From assembly GCA_964361075.1 (NCBI GenBank), contig CAYHZL010000048.1, positions 1 to 18,683 of the forward strand: a stretch of DNA of 18,683 nucleotides, in the 5' to 3' direction. Below are positions 7,009 through 13,515 of the stretch, one piece after another (positions within the stretch are counted from its first letter, which is position 1; each line of letters begins with the position of its first letter). The stretch comes from CAYHZL01 sp964361075 (lineage in GTDB: Bacteria > Bacteroidota > Ignavibacteria > UBA10030 > UBA8401). The notes beneath the pieces were generated by a model. It searched no databases, was not told the origin of the DNA, and was given only the letters and a program-made list of their open reading frames with translations. A program made the translations under genes and the position numbers.

Positions 7009-7080
7009 GGCGCCGTACCCAAGTGGTAAGGGAGAGGTCTGCAAAACCTTTATGCATCAGTTCGAATCTGATCGGCGCCT
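7009..7080 (+). tRNA. tRNA-Cys (anticodon GCA)
   Basis: Cloverleaf with acceptor GGCGCCG/CGGCGCC (7073-7079), anticodon stem GAGGT/ACCTT around loop CTGCAAA, T-loop TTCGAAT, and discriminator T7080, the identity base of cysteine tRNAs. No encoded CCA. I found no TTG-N20-TAnnTTTG promoter of its own, so it may depend on read-through from tRNA-Gly. Confidence 0.95.
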
Positions 7081-7090
7081 CACAAAAATG

Positions 7091-7125
7091 AAAAAAGCCT
7101 TGAAAAATATTTCAGGGCTTTTTTT
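7091..7125 (+). terminator. Intrinsic terminator after tRNA-Cys
   Basis: Arms AAAAAAGCCTTGAAA and TTTCAGGGCTTTTTT pair over 15 positions with one G-T wobble around a 4-base loop, and the T-run doubles as the U-tract. The A-run on the other side makes it potentially bidirectional. Confidence 0.85.
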
Positions 7126-7141
7126 ATGTACAAGATTTTGC

Positions 7142-7172
7142 TTGCCATTAATTTTAAAAACATCTACTATTG
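7142..7172 (+). promoter_or_regulatory. Promoter for the deacylase leader and gene
   Basis: TTG at 7142-7144, 20 bases, then TACTATTG at 7165-7172, one mismatch from TAnnTTTG. Predicted start is near 7178, upstream of the Shine-Dalgarno (GGAG, 7201-7204) of the leader peptide. Confidence 0.55.
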
Positions 7173-7211
7173 TAATGTAGTGAAGTACAAATATTTAATC
7201 GGAGAACGCTT

Positions 7212-7241
7212 ATGAAACAACTCTCACGATTTTTCAAATGA
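7212..7241 (+). CDS. Nine-residue leader peptide MKQLSRFFK
   Basis: ATG at 7212 follows GGAG at 7201-7204 with 7-base spacing, and encodes M-K-Q-L-S-R-F-F-K before TGA at 7239. The stop codon directly abuts the 5' arm of the terminator hairpin at 7242. A ribosome at or near the stop would cover that arm, so translation of this peptide could prevent termination. The Arg-Phe-Phe-Lys end may be the sensed stretch, but this is inference. I do not recognise the peptide. Confidence 0.55.
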   Translation: MKQLSRFFK

Positions 7242-7287
7242 CCTCTTGAATTCCTCTGAATGGAACGAAAGAGGTTTTTGTGTTTTT
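7242..7287 (+). terminator. Leader terminator (attenuator) before the deacylase gene
   Basis: Outer stem CCTCTT (7242-7247) with AAGAGG (7269-7274), a symmetric three-by-three internal loop (GAA/CGA), inner stem TTCC/GGAA, loop TCTGAAT, then TTTTTGTGTTTTT. It lies between the leader peptide and the structural gene in the same direction, the arrangement of a transcription attenuator. Confidence 0.65.
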
Positions 7288-7294
7288 GCTGGAC

Positions 7295-7315
7295 AGCTAA
7301 TTGTTCACATTAGCT
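7295..7315 (+). promoter_or_regulatory. Perfect inverted repeat between attenuator and deacylase gene
   Basis: AGCTAAT (7295-7301), 7 bases, ATTAGCT (7309-7315). It could be an operator for a dimeric regulator or an RNA hairpin. No T-run follows, so it is not a terminator. The role is unknown. Confidence 0.35.
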
Positions 7316-7349
7316 TTAACGAATCACAAAAGAATAAAAGGAGGCTGTT

Positions 7350-7853
7350 ATGATTCTTCAACGATTGAAAGATTTCCTCGATAGTCACCAAATAAAATAT
7401 ACTGTACACATTCATTCGCAAGCATATACTGCTTTGGAAGTCGCTGCATTGGCACGCATTCCCGGCAAAGAACTTGCCAAAACAGTGATGGTAAATGCAG
7501 ACGGAAAAATGATGATGGTTGTTTTGCCGGCATCACACATGATAGATTTTCATTTACTACGAAAAGTAATTGATGCTACTAATGTTGAACTTGCCGGTGA
7601 AAACGAATTCAAAAATCTTTTTCCGGAATGCGAGGTAGGTGCAATGCCGCCCTTCGGTAATTTGTTTAACATGCCTATTGTTGTGTCGAGTACTCTTGCT
7701 GAAGATGAAATGATTGCATTCAATGCAGGCACGCATCGCGAACTTGTGAAAATGACGTACAGAGATTTTGCACAACTGGTTCTACCAAAAATCGGTACAC
7801 TATCAATACCTAAAAGATATTCTATTGCCGGTGATTCTTGGGAAGTGATGTAG
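7350..7853 (+). CDS. YbaK/ProX-type aminoacyl-tRNA deacylase
   Basis: A 167-residue freestanding editing protein of the YbaK/INS superfamily, which hydrolyses mischarged aminoacyl-tRNAs (in characterised members Cys-tRNA-Pro or Ala-tRNA-Pro). Key features are the lysine of the active site, K44 in GKELAKTVMVNADG, and the family signature G97-A-M-P-P-F-G103. It is slightly longer than E. coli YbaK (159), with a C-terminal tail GTLSIPKRYSIAGDSWEVM. A strong AAAGGAGG at 7337-7344 fixes the start. It lies behind tRNA-Cys and an attenuator-like leader, and is followed by a strong terminator, so it is a single-gene transcription unit. A related editing domain sits inside ProS at 15437-17134. Exact substrate specificity cannot be read from the sequence. 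Confidence 0.88.
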   Translation: MILQRLKDFLDSHQIKYTVHIHSQAYTALEVAALARIPGKELAKTVMVNADGKMMMVVLPASHMIDFHLLRKVIDATNVELAGENEFKNLFPECEVGAMPPFGNLFNMPIVVSSTLAEDEMIAFNAGTHRELVKMTYRDFAQLVLPKIGTLSIPKRYSIAGDSWEVM

Positions 7854-7881
7854 TTAATGTATTTGTTTGTTGATATTATTG

Positions 7882-7924
7882 TTGGTCTCCATTTTGATCT
7901 GAAAAATGGAGACCAATTTTTTTT
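7882..7924 (+). terminator. Intrinsic terminator of the deacylase gene
   Basis: A perfect 14-bp stem, TTGGTCTCCATTTT (7882-7895) and AAAATGGAGACCAA (7903-7916), loop of 7, followed by eight T residues. Confidence 0.93.
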
Positions 7925-7940
7925 ATTCTCTATTGGGTTT

Positions 7941-8095
7941 AATACCCCGACGTCACAAAGTGATCCCTTTGGGACTTGCGTCGTCATTCCCGCATGTTTT
8001 TGGCGGGAATCTATTTGTGGATGCCCGATAAGAGCATTCGGGCATGACGAAGATACCCCGCTGCTTGCGGCGGGGAGCTTCATTCTACAGTTTGT
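7941..8095. repeat. Cluster of palindromic intergenic repeats
   Basis: Three consecutive GC-rich hairpins in AT-rich DNA: ATTCCCGC/GCGGGAAT (7986-8010), ATGCCCGA/TCGGGCAT (8021-8045) and CCCCGC/GCGGGG (8056-8075). They are preceded by the 15-mer GATCCCTTTGGGACT (7962-7976), which recurs exactly at 8899-8913. This composition is typical of dispersed REP-like or MITE-like units. No reading frame of note. Confidence 0.65.
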
Positions 8096-8104
8096 ACATC
8101 ACAT

Positions 8105-8135
8105 TTGAAATACCACGCCGAATTGATTATCTTCA
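8105..8135 (+). promoter_or_regulatory. Candidate promoter for tRNA-Arg
   Basis: TTG at 8105-8107, 20 bases, then TATCTTCA at 8128-8135. Spacing is exact and position is right, since transcription would start about 5 bases before the tRNA, but the downstream element has two mismatches to TAnnTTTG. Confidence 0.45.
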
Positions 8136-8148
8136 TACAACTCAACAC

Positions 8149-8221
8149 GCCCTTGTAGTTCAACAGGATAGAACCGGAGTTTCCTAAACTTCTAATTGCA
8201 GTTCGAGTCTGCACGAGGGCA
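8149..8221 (+). tRNA. tRNA-Arg (anticodon CCT)
   Basis: Acceptor GCCCTTG/CGAGGGC (8214-8220, one G-T pair), D-arm GTTCAACAGGATAGAAC, anticodon stem GGAGT/ACTTC around loop TTCCTAA (anticodon 8183-8185), T-loop TTCGAGT, discriminator A8221. It lies among repeats with no coding neighbour; tRNA-Arg(CCT) genes are frequent integration targets, but no integrase is present here. Confidence 0.93.
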
Positions 8222-8277
8222 CTGGTCATTGCTGCATAATATTCATGAAGAACAAGTAACTACTATTCGGTTTTCTT

Positions 8278-8303
8278 TTTTTTTCCGCCGCGGCGGAAAA
8301 AAA
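8278..8303. repeat. 26-bp perfect palindrome, T7-CCGCCGCGGCGG-A7
   Basis: A loop-free perfect palindrome with a 12-bp all-GC core in AT-rich DNA, 57 bases after tRNA-Arg. On neither strand is it followed by an unpaired T-run, so it is not a normal intrinsic terminator. It may be a core of another dispersed repeat or a protein-binding site. Confidence 0.6.
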
Positions 8304-8790
8304 TTTCTCTCTGCAAATTTTCTCATTCTGGTTTGATAATCTCATGGGATCTAAATATATTATAGCAAGAAGGTAGTTGAAGTTTATTACGAAGCAAATT
8401 TATTTTTCTCAACATCCAACCCTTGTTGAGAGGAAACCTCTACTGCAAACCTATCCAACTGCAGTTTTGTTTGCCAGCAATGTCTACAGCATTGAAAGCA
8501 TACATAAAGATCATGTGTTTTACATGACAATTATTTTGCCCGGCAACTAACGAACATGAAGTGGCTCCACAAGTATCAATGATACAACCACTACCATTGA
8601 CTTGATGGTTCAAATATATATTGAACAAGAGTCCGCTCTCACGAAAAAAAAATACAACAACTGCAATGCGCACGAAGACAATGCTGCACTCAAAAGTCTT
8701 TCGACAAAAATTAAAAGAAGTGCGCTATAATAAAATTTAAATTTGAAATAAAACACAGTTGCAATGAATCGCATTCAACAAATAAGTAAT
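8304..8790. other. Gene-free stretch with a possible decayed reading frame
   Basis: No intact gene or RNA. In one plus-strand frame, 8377-8733 is interrupted by only two close stops (near 8548 and 8557) and ends with a protein-like tail (HEDNAALKSLSTKIKRSAL then stop). This could be a relic of a coding sequence or chance. A TAAATTTG at 8738-8745 resembles a promoter element but has no TTG 20 bases before it. Confidence 0.3.
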
Positions 8791-8930
8791 GGGCATCTTT
8801 AAAAACCTTCAAGGTTTATCTTGACCAAATTTTGTGATGTTAAAATTTTATGGTACATCGCAAAAATAAAAACCTTGAAGGTTTCGTAATCCCGAAGGGA
8901 TCCCTTTGGGACTAGTTTTTAGAGATGCCC
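8791..8930 (+). repeat. Small inverted-repeat element (MITE-like), copy 2, with a nested 22-bp palindrome
   Basis: Reverse-complement twin of 1-117. Ends are GGGCATCTTTAAAAACC and GTTTTTAGAGATGCCC, and TAAT flanks both sides (8787-8790 and 8931-8934), which fits a 4-bp target duplication. Relative to copy 1 it carries 22 extra bases at about 8890-8911 that form a palindrome with a single mismatched pair (TCCCGAAGGG and CCCTTTGGGA around an AT centre). Part of that insert matches 7962-7976 exactly. The element ends 28 bases before gltB, so it occupies the place where a gltB promoter would be expected. Confidence 0.82.
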
Positions 8931-8958
8931 TAATAATAATTTAGACGAGCATGGTGTT

Positions 8959-11900
8959 ATGAATACGCTAGATCAAAAAGATTTTCCATTGTACGATTCC
9001 CGTAATGAACATGATGCCTGCGGTATTGGCTTCATTGTGAATATGAGCGGAGAAAAATCTCACGATATTATCACAAAGGGAATTGAAATTCTGATTAATC
9101 TCACTCACCGCGGTGCGTGTGGCTGCGATCCGGAAACAGGCGATGGTGCAGGAATCACAATTCAAATTCCTCACATTTTTTTTGTGAAAGAGTGTACGAC
9201 ACTGAACATTACGTTGCCGGCAGAAGGCGAGTATGGCGTCGGAATGATTTTTCTTCCGGTCGAACCGCAGTCGCGTATTCAGTGTGAAGGAATTATAGAT
9301 CGCATTGTGCAGGAAGAAGGGCTCAGTGTTCTTGGCTGGCGTGATACGCCGATCAATTCCAATGCTATCGGAAGAATTGCGCGCGCATCGCAGCCGTACA
9401 TCGAACAAATTTTTATTCAATGTGCAAAAAATATGACGCCCGATGAGTTTGAGCGAAAATTATATGTTGTGCGCAAACATGTTGAATCAGAAATTGCTGC
9501 GTCCGAAATAAGAGAAAAAGGTTTCTTCTACATTCCGTCGTTGTCAGCTCGGACGATTGTGTATAAAGGATTATTGTTGGCACCGCAGATAGAACAATTT
9601 TATAGCGACTTAGCTGATCCTGAAACGAACAGTGCGTTATGCATGGTGCATCAGCGGTTTTCTACGAACACATTACCAAATTGGCAGTTGGCTCATCCAT
9701 TCCGTTATGTCAGCCACAATGGTGAAATCAATACCTTGCGCGGAAATGCAAATTGGATGCACGCACGTCAATCTGTGTTGAAGTCAGATTTATTCAATGA
9801 CGATATCAAAAAATTATTTCCAATCATTCAACCGAACGGCAGCGATTCATCATCGCTCGACAACGCGGTTGAATTACTTTATCTCTCCGGACGAAGTTTG
9901 CCGCACGCACTTGCAATGTTAATTCCTGAAGCGTGGGATAAAGATACGAGCATGAGTCAGGAGAAGAAGGCATTCTATGAATATCATGCATCGTTAATGG
10001 AACCATGGGATGGTCCGGCTGCAGTAGCATTCACCGATGGACGTGTTGTTGGTGCAACATTAGATCGTAACGGACTTCGACCCGCGCGTTATATCGTAAC
10101 GCATGATGGTTTATTAATTATGGCATCCGAGACCGGTGTGTTAACAATTGAACCGGAGCGAGTAAAATCTAAAGGATGTCTTGAGCCGGGCGAAATGTTG
10201 CTGGTAGATTTAAATGAGAAGCGATTGATTCCTGATGAAGAACTTAAAATGCGTTTAAGTGAACGTCAACCGTACACACAGTGGCTGAGCGAAAACCAAA
10301 TCAGTTTAGAAAATCTTCCTGATCCGGTACGCATGCACGAATTTAGCCCGACAGATCTTTTGCAGCGACAGCGCGCGTTTGGATATACGGAAGAAGATAT
10401 TCGCATGATAGTTTCACCGATGGCGGCGAATGGTGAAGAGCCGCTCGGCTCGATGGGTTCGGATACACCGTTAGCATGTCTTTCGGATAAATCGCAATCG
10501 CTGTTTAATTATTTCAAACAACTTTTTGCGCAAGTAACCAATCCTCCGATTGATCCGATTCGTGAAGAGCTTGTCATGTCGTTAACAAGTTACATCGGAA
10601 CAGAACGAAATATTTTAGTCGAGACTCCGCAGAATTGTCACACGTTAAAACTGCAAGACCCGTTGTTAACAAACCGCGATCTCGAAAAATTGCGTCGCGT
10701 GTCGCATGGCGATTTTCTTGCAACAACGCTTCCGATGTTATTCCGTGTGAACGGTGGCGAAGAAGAATTGGAACGCGCGCTCACCGGTTTGTGTCGTCGT
10801 GCATCGCTCGCAATTAAATCCGGTTATACAATTATTATTCTTTCGGATCGTGGTGTTGATGAAGAGTATGCTCCAATTCCAAGTTTGTTGGCGTTAACCG
10901 CAGTGCACAACCATCTTGTGCGCGAAGAAACTCGCACGCAGGTTGCACTCGTCGTCGAATCCGGCGAACCGCGCGAAGTGATGCATTTCTGTTTGCTCAT
11001 CGGTTATGGCGCAAGCGCAGTCAATCCATATCTTGTGATGGAAACAATAGAACATCTTGCGAACAAAGAACAATTGAATGGCGCTGTGAGTGTTGAATAC
11101 GCACTGAAGAATTATAAAAAAGCAGTCGGCAAAGGTTTGTTGAAAGTTTTTTCAAAGATGGGCATCTCCACATTGCAGAGTTATCGTGGTGCACAAATAT
11201 TTGAAGCCATTGGTTTGAACAAGAGTGTTGTTGAAAAATATTTTACAGGAACTGTGTCGCGTATTGAAGGAATTGGTTTGGATGTATTGGTACGCGAATC
11301 GAAGATGAAACATGATCACGCATTTCAGGCGGTAACGGAAGCTGAACCGGAACTTGATTTGGGCGGCAGCTATCAATTCCGTATTAACGGCGAGCGTCAT
11401 CTTATTAATCCGACCACTGTAACGAAGCTGCAACACTCTGTACGGAATAATGATTTCAAAACATTCAAAGAATATTCCGACATTATCAACAATCAGAATA
11501 AAGAAATATACACGCTTCGCGGATTGATGGAATTCAAAGAAGGAACGAACAGCGTTCCGCTGGAAGAAGTTGAACCTGCAAAAGAAATTGTAAAACGATT
11601 TGTAACCGGTGCAATGTCGTACGGTTCAATCAGCAAAGAAACGCACGAGACGTTGGCGATTGCAATGAACCGCATGGGCGGAAAATCTAACACCGGTGAA
11701 GGCGGCGAAGATGAAGAACGCTTCACGCCGGATGCTGATGGTAATTTGCGGCGTAGTGCAATTAAACAAGTTGCCTCCGGACGCTTTGGTGTTACTGCGC
11801 ATTATTTAATTAATGCTGATGAAATCCAAATTAAAATTGCGCAAGGTGCAAAGCCGGGTGAAGGCGGACAGTTACCGGGATATAAAGTAGATGCTGTGAT

Positions 11901-13515
11901 TGCGAAGGTGCGTCATTCCATTGCCGGTGTCGGATTAATTTCACCGCCGCCGCATCATGATATTTATTCAATCGAAGACTTAGCGCAATTGATTTTCGAT
12001 TTAAAGAATGTTAATCCGCGCGCAAATATTTCTGTAAAACTTGTAGCAGAAGTTGGTGTTGGAACAGTTGCCGCCGGTGTTGCAAAAGCGCATGCGGATT
12101 TAATTCTTATCAGCGGTGATAATGGCGGAACCGGTGCATCGCCGCTTACTTCGATTAAACATGCCGGCATTCCTTGGGAACTTGGTCTTGCTGAAACGCA
12201 ACAAGTACTTTTGTTGAACGATCTGCGCAGCCGCGTTCGTTTACAAACCGACGGAAAATTACAAACAGGTCGCGATGTTGTGATTGCAGCATTGCTGGGT
12301 GCGGAAGAATATGGATTTGCAACGATGCCGCTGATTGCAATGGGCTGCATCATGATGAGAAAATGTCATTTAAACACATGTCCTGTTGGCATTGCAACAC
12401 AAGATGTTGAACTGCGAAAAAAATTCAAAGGAACACCGGAACATGTGATCAATTTCTTTTTCTTTATCGCCGAAGAAGTACGAGAGTTGATGGCGAAACT
12501 TGGTTTCCGCACAATGGACGAAATGGTTGGACGTGTAGATCTGTTACAAGCGCGAAAGGCGATCGAACATTGGAAAGCAAAAGGTATCGATCTTTCTTCA
12601 ATCTTGCATCAACCGACAGTGCCATTACGTGTGGCACGGCGTTGTGTGATTTCACAAGATCACGGTTTGAATGAAGCCATTGACTATCAACTTATCGAAA
12701 AAACAAAAGAGGCGTTAGTACATAATAAGCCGCTTACATTTTCGTTGCCGATTCGTAACATCCACAGAACAGTTGGTGCGATGCTCAGTGGAGAAATTGC
12801 ACGACGTCACGGATCAGAAGGTTTGCCGGAAGATACGATCAATATTAATTTTAATGGATCTGCCGGTCAAAGTTTCGGGGCGTTTCTTGTAAAAGGCGTT
12901 ACGCTGACACTTGAAGGCGATGCAAATGATTATGTTGGCAAAGGATTGTCCGGCGGTAAAATAATTATTTATCCTCCAAAGAATTCCGGTTTTGTTCCAA
13001 ATGAAAATATGATTGTCGGTAACGTTGTTCTCTACGGCGCAACTAGCGGTGAAGTATTTTTCTGTGGAAAAGCCGGTGAACGATTTGCGGTACGAAATTC
13101 CGGAGCGACGGCAGTTGTTGAAGCGGTTGGCGCACACGGCTGTGAATACATGACTAACGGTGTGGTTGTGGTGCTTGGAAGAACCGGTAAAAATTTTGCA
13201 GCAGGAATGTCCGGCGGTTACGCATTTGTGCTTGATGAGACCGGAGAATTTGCAGCGAAACGTTGCAACCGTACGATTGTCGATCTTGATCCGCTTACTG
13301 AAGATGATGAACTTTTTGTTCGACGTCTGATTAAAAAACATGTTGACTCAACAGGAAGTCGTCGCGGTCAACTGATACTTGATACATGGAGTACTATGAC
13401 GCCGAAATTTGTTAAAGTATTTCCACACGATTACAAACGAGTGCTTGGCATACCGCGCCAGCAGAAGGAACAAATAAAACCGGCGAATGCTGCGAAGGAG
13501 GTCGTCCATGGGTAA
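8959..13515 (+). CDS. gltB: Glutamate synthase (NADPH-type), large alpha subunit
   Basis: Takes ammonia from glutamine and channels it to 2-oxoglutarate to form glutamate. 1518 residues, the usual size. The N-terminal class II glutamine amidotransferase domain begins after a 20-residue propeptide at nucleophile C21 (DAC21GIGF). The central domain and the FMN synthase domain follow, with GAMSYGSISKE at about residue 885 and QGAKPGEGGQLPGYKV after it. The [3Fe-4S] cluster cysteines are C1130-x5-C1136-x4-C1141 (GCIMMRKCHLNTCPVG). The C-terminal GXGXG beta-helix runs from about 1290. No feature is missing. The stop overlaps gltD by 8 bases and the gltD Shine-Dalgarno lies inside its last codons. 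No convincing promoter was found; the MITE copy immediately upstream may have displaced or replaced it. The start lacks a clear ribosome binding site but fits the family. Confidence 0.97.
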   Translation: MNTLDQKDFPLYDSRNEHDACGIGFIVNMSGEKSHDIITKGIEILINLTHRGACGCDPETGDGAGITIQIPHIFFVKECTTLNITLPAEGEYGVGMIFLPVEPQSRIQCEGIIDRIVQEEGLSVLGWRDTPINSNAIGRIARASQPYIEQIFIQCAKNMTPDEFERKLYVVRKHVESEIAASEIREKGFFYIPSLSARTIVYKGLLLAPQIEQFYSDLADPETNSALCMVHQRFSTNTLPNWQLAHPFRYVSHNGEINTLRGNANWMHARQSVLKSDLFNDDIKKLFPIIQPNGSDSSSLDNAVELLYLSGRSLPHALAMLIPEAWDKDTSMSQEKKAFYEYHASLMEPWDGPAAVAFTDGRVVGATLDRNGLRPARYIVTHDGLLIMASETGVLTIEPERVKSKGCLEPGEMLLVDLNEKRLIPDEELKMRLSERQPYTQWLSENQISLENLPDPVRMHEFSPTDLLQRQRAFGYTEEDIRMIVSPMAANGEEPLGSMGSDTPLACLSDKSQSLFNYFKQLFAQVTNPPIDPIREELVMSLTSYIGTERNILVETPQNCHTLKLQDPLLTNRDLEKLRRVSHGDFLATTLPMLFRVNGGEEELERALTGLCRRASLAIKSGYTIIILSDRGVDEEYAPIPSLLALTAVHNHLVREETRTQVALVVESGEPREVMHFCLLIGYGASAVNPYLVMETIEHLANKEQLNGAVSVEYALKNYKKAVGKGLLKVFSKMGISTLQSYRGAQIFEAIGLNKSVVEKYFTGTVSRIEGIGLDVLVRESKMKHDHAFQAVTEAEPELDLGGSYQFRINGERHLINPTTVTKLQHSVRNNDFKTFKEYSDIINNQNKEIYTLRGLMEFKEGTNSVPLEEVEPAKEIVKRFVTGAMSYGSISKETHETLAIAMNRMGGKSNTGEGGEDEERFTPDADGNLRRSAIKQVASGRFGVTAHYLINADEIQIKIAQGAKPGEGGQLPGYKVDAVIAKVRHSIAGVGLISPPPHHDIYSIEDLAQLIFDLKNVNPRANISVKLVAEVGVGTVAAGVAKAHADLILISGDNGGTGASPLTSIKHAGIPWELGLAETQQVLLLNDLRSRVRLQTDGKLQTGRDVVIAALLGAEEYGFATMPLIAMGCIMMRKCHLNTCPVGIATQDVELRKKFKGTPEHVINFFFFIAEEVRELMAKLGFRTMDEMVGRVDLLQARKAIEHWKAKGIDLSSILHQPTVPLRVARRCVISQDHGLNEAIDYQLIEKTKEALVHNKPLTFSLPIRNIHRTVGAMLSGEIARRHGSEGLPEDTININFNGSAGQSFGAFLVKGVTLTLEGDANDYVGKGLSGGKIIIYPPKNSGFVPNENMIVGNVVLYGATSGEVFFCGKAGERFAVRNSGATAVVEAVGAHGCEYMTNGVVVVLGRTGKNFAAGMSGGYAFVLDETGEFAAKRCNRTIVDLDPLTEDDELFVRRLIKKHVDSTGSRRGQLILDTWSTMTPKFVKVFPHDYKRVLGIPRQQKEQIKPANAAKEVVHG

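Noticed and set aside
7550..8083. 177-residue minus-strand reading frame
   Set aside because: It runs antisense through the deacylase gene, its terminator and a repeat cluster; nothing in it resembles a protein family.
8149..8221. tRNA-Arg as an attachment site of an integrated island
   Set aside because: No integrase gene or duplicated tRNA 3' end is present in the window.
8440..8673. 77-residue minus-strand reading frame
   Set aside because: No ribosome site, no recognisable motif, and surrounded by repeat-rich non-coding DNA.
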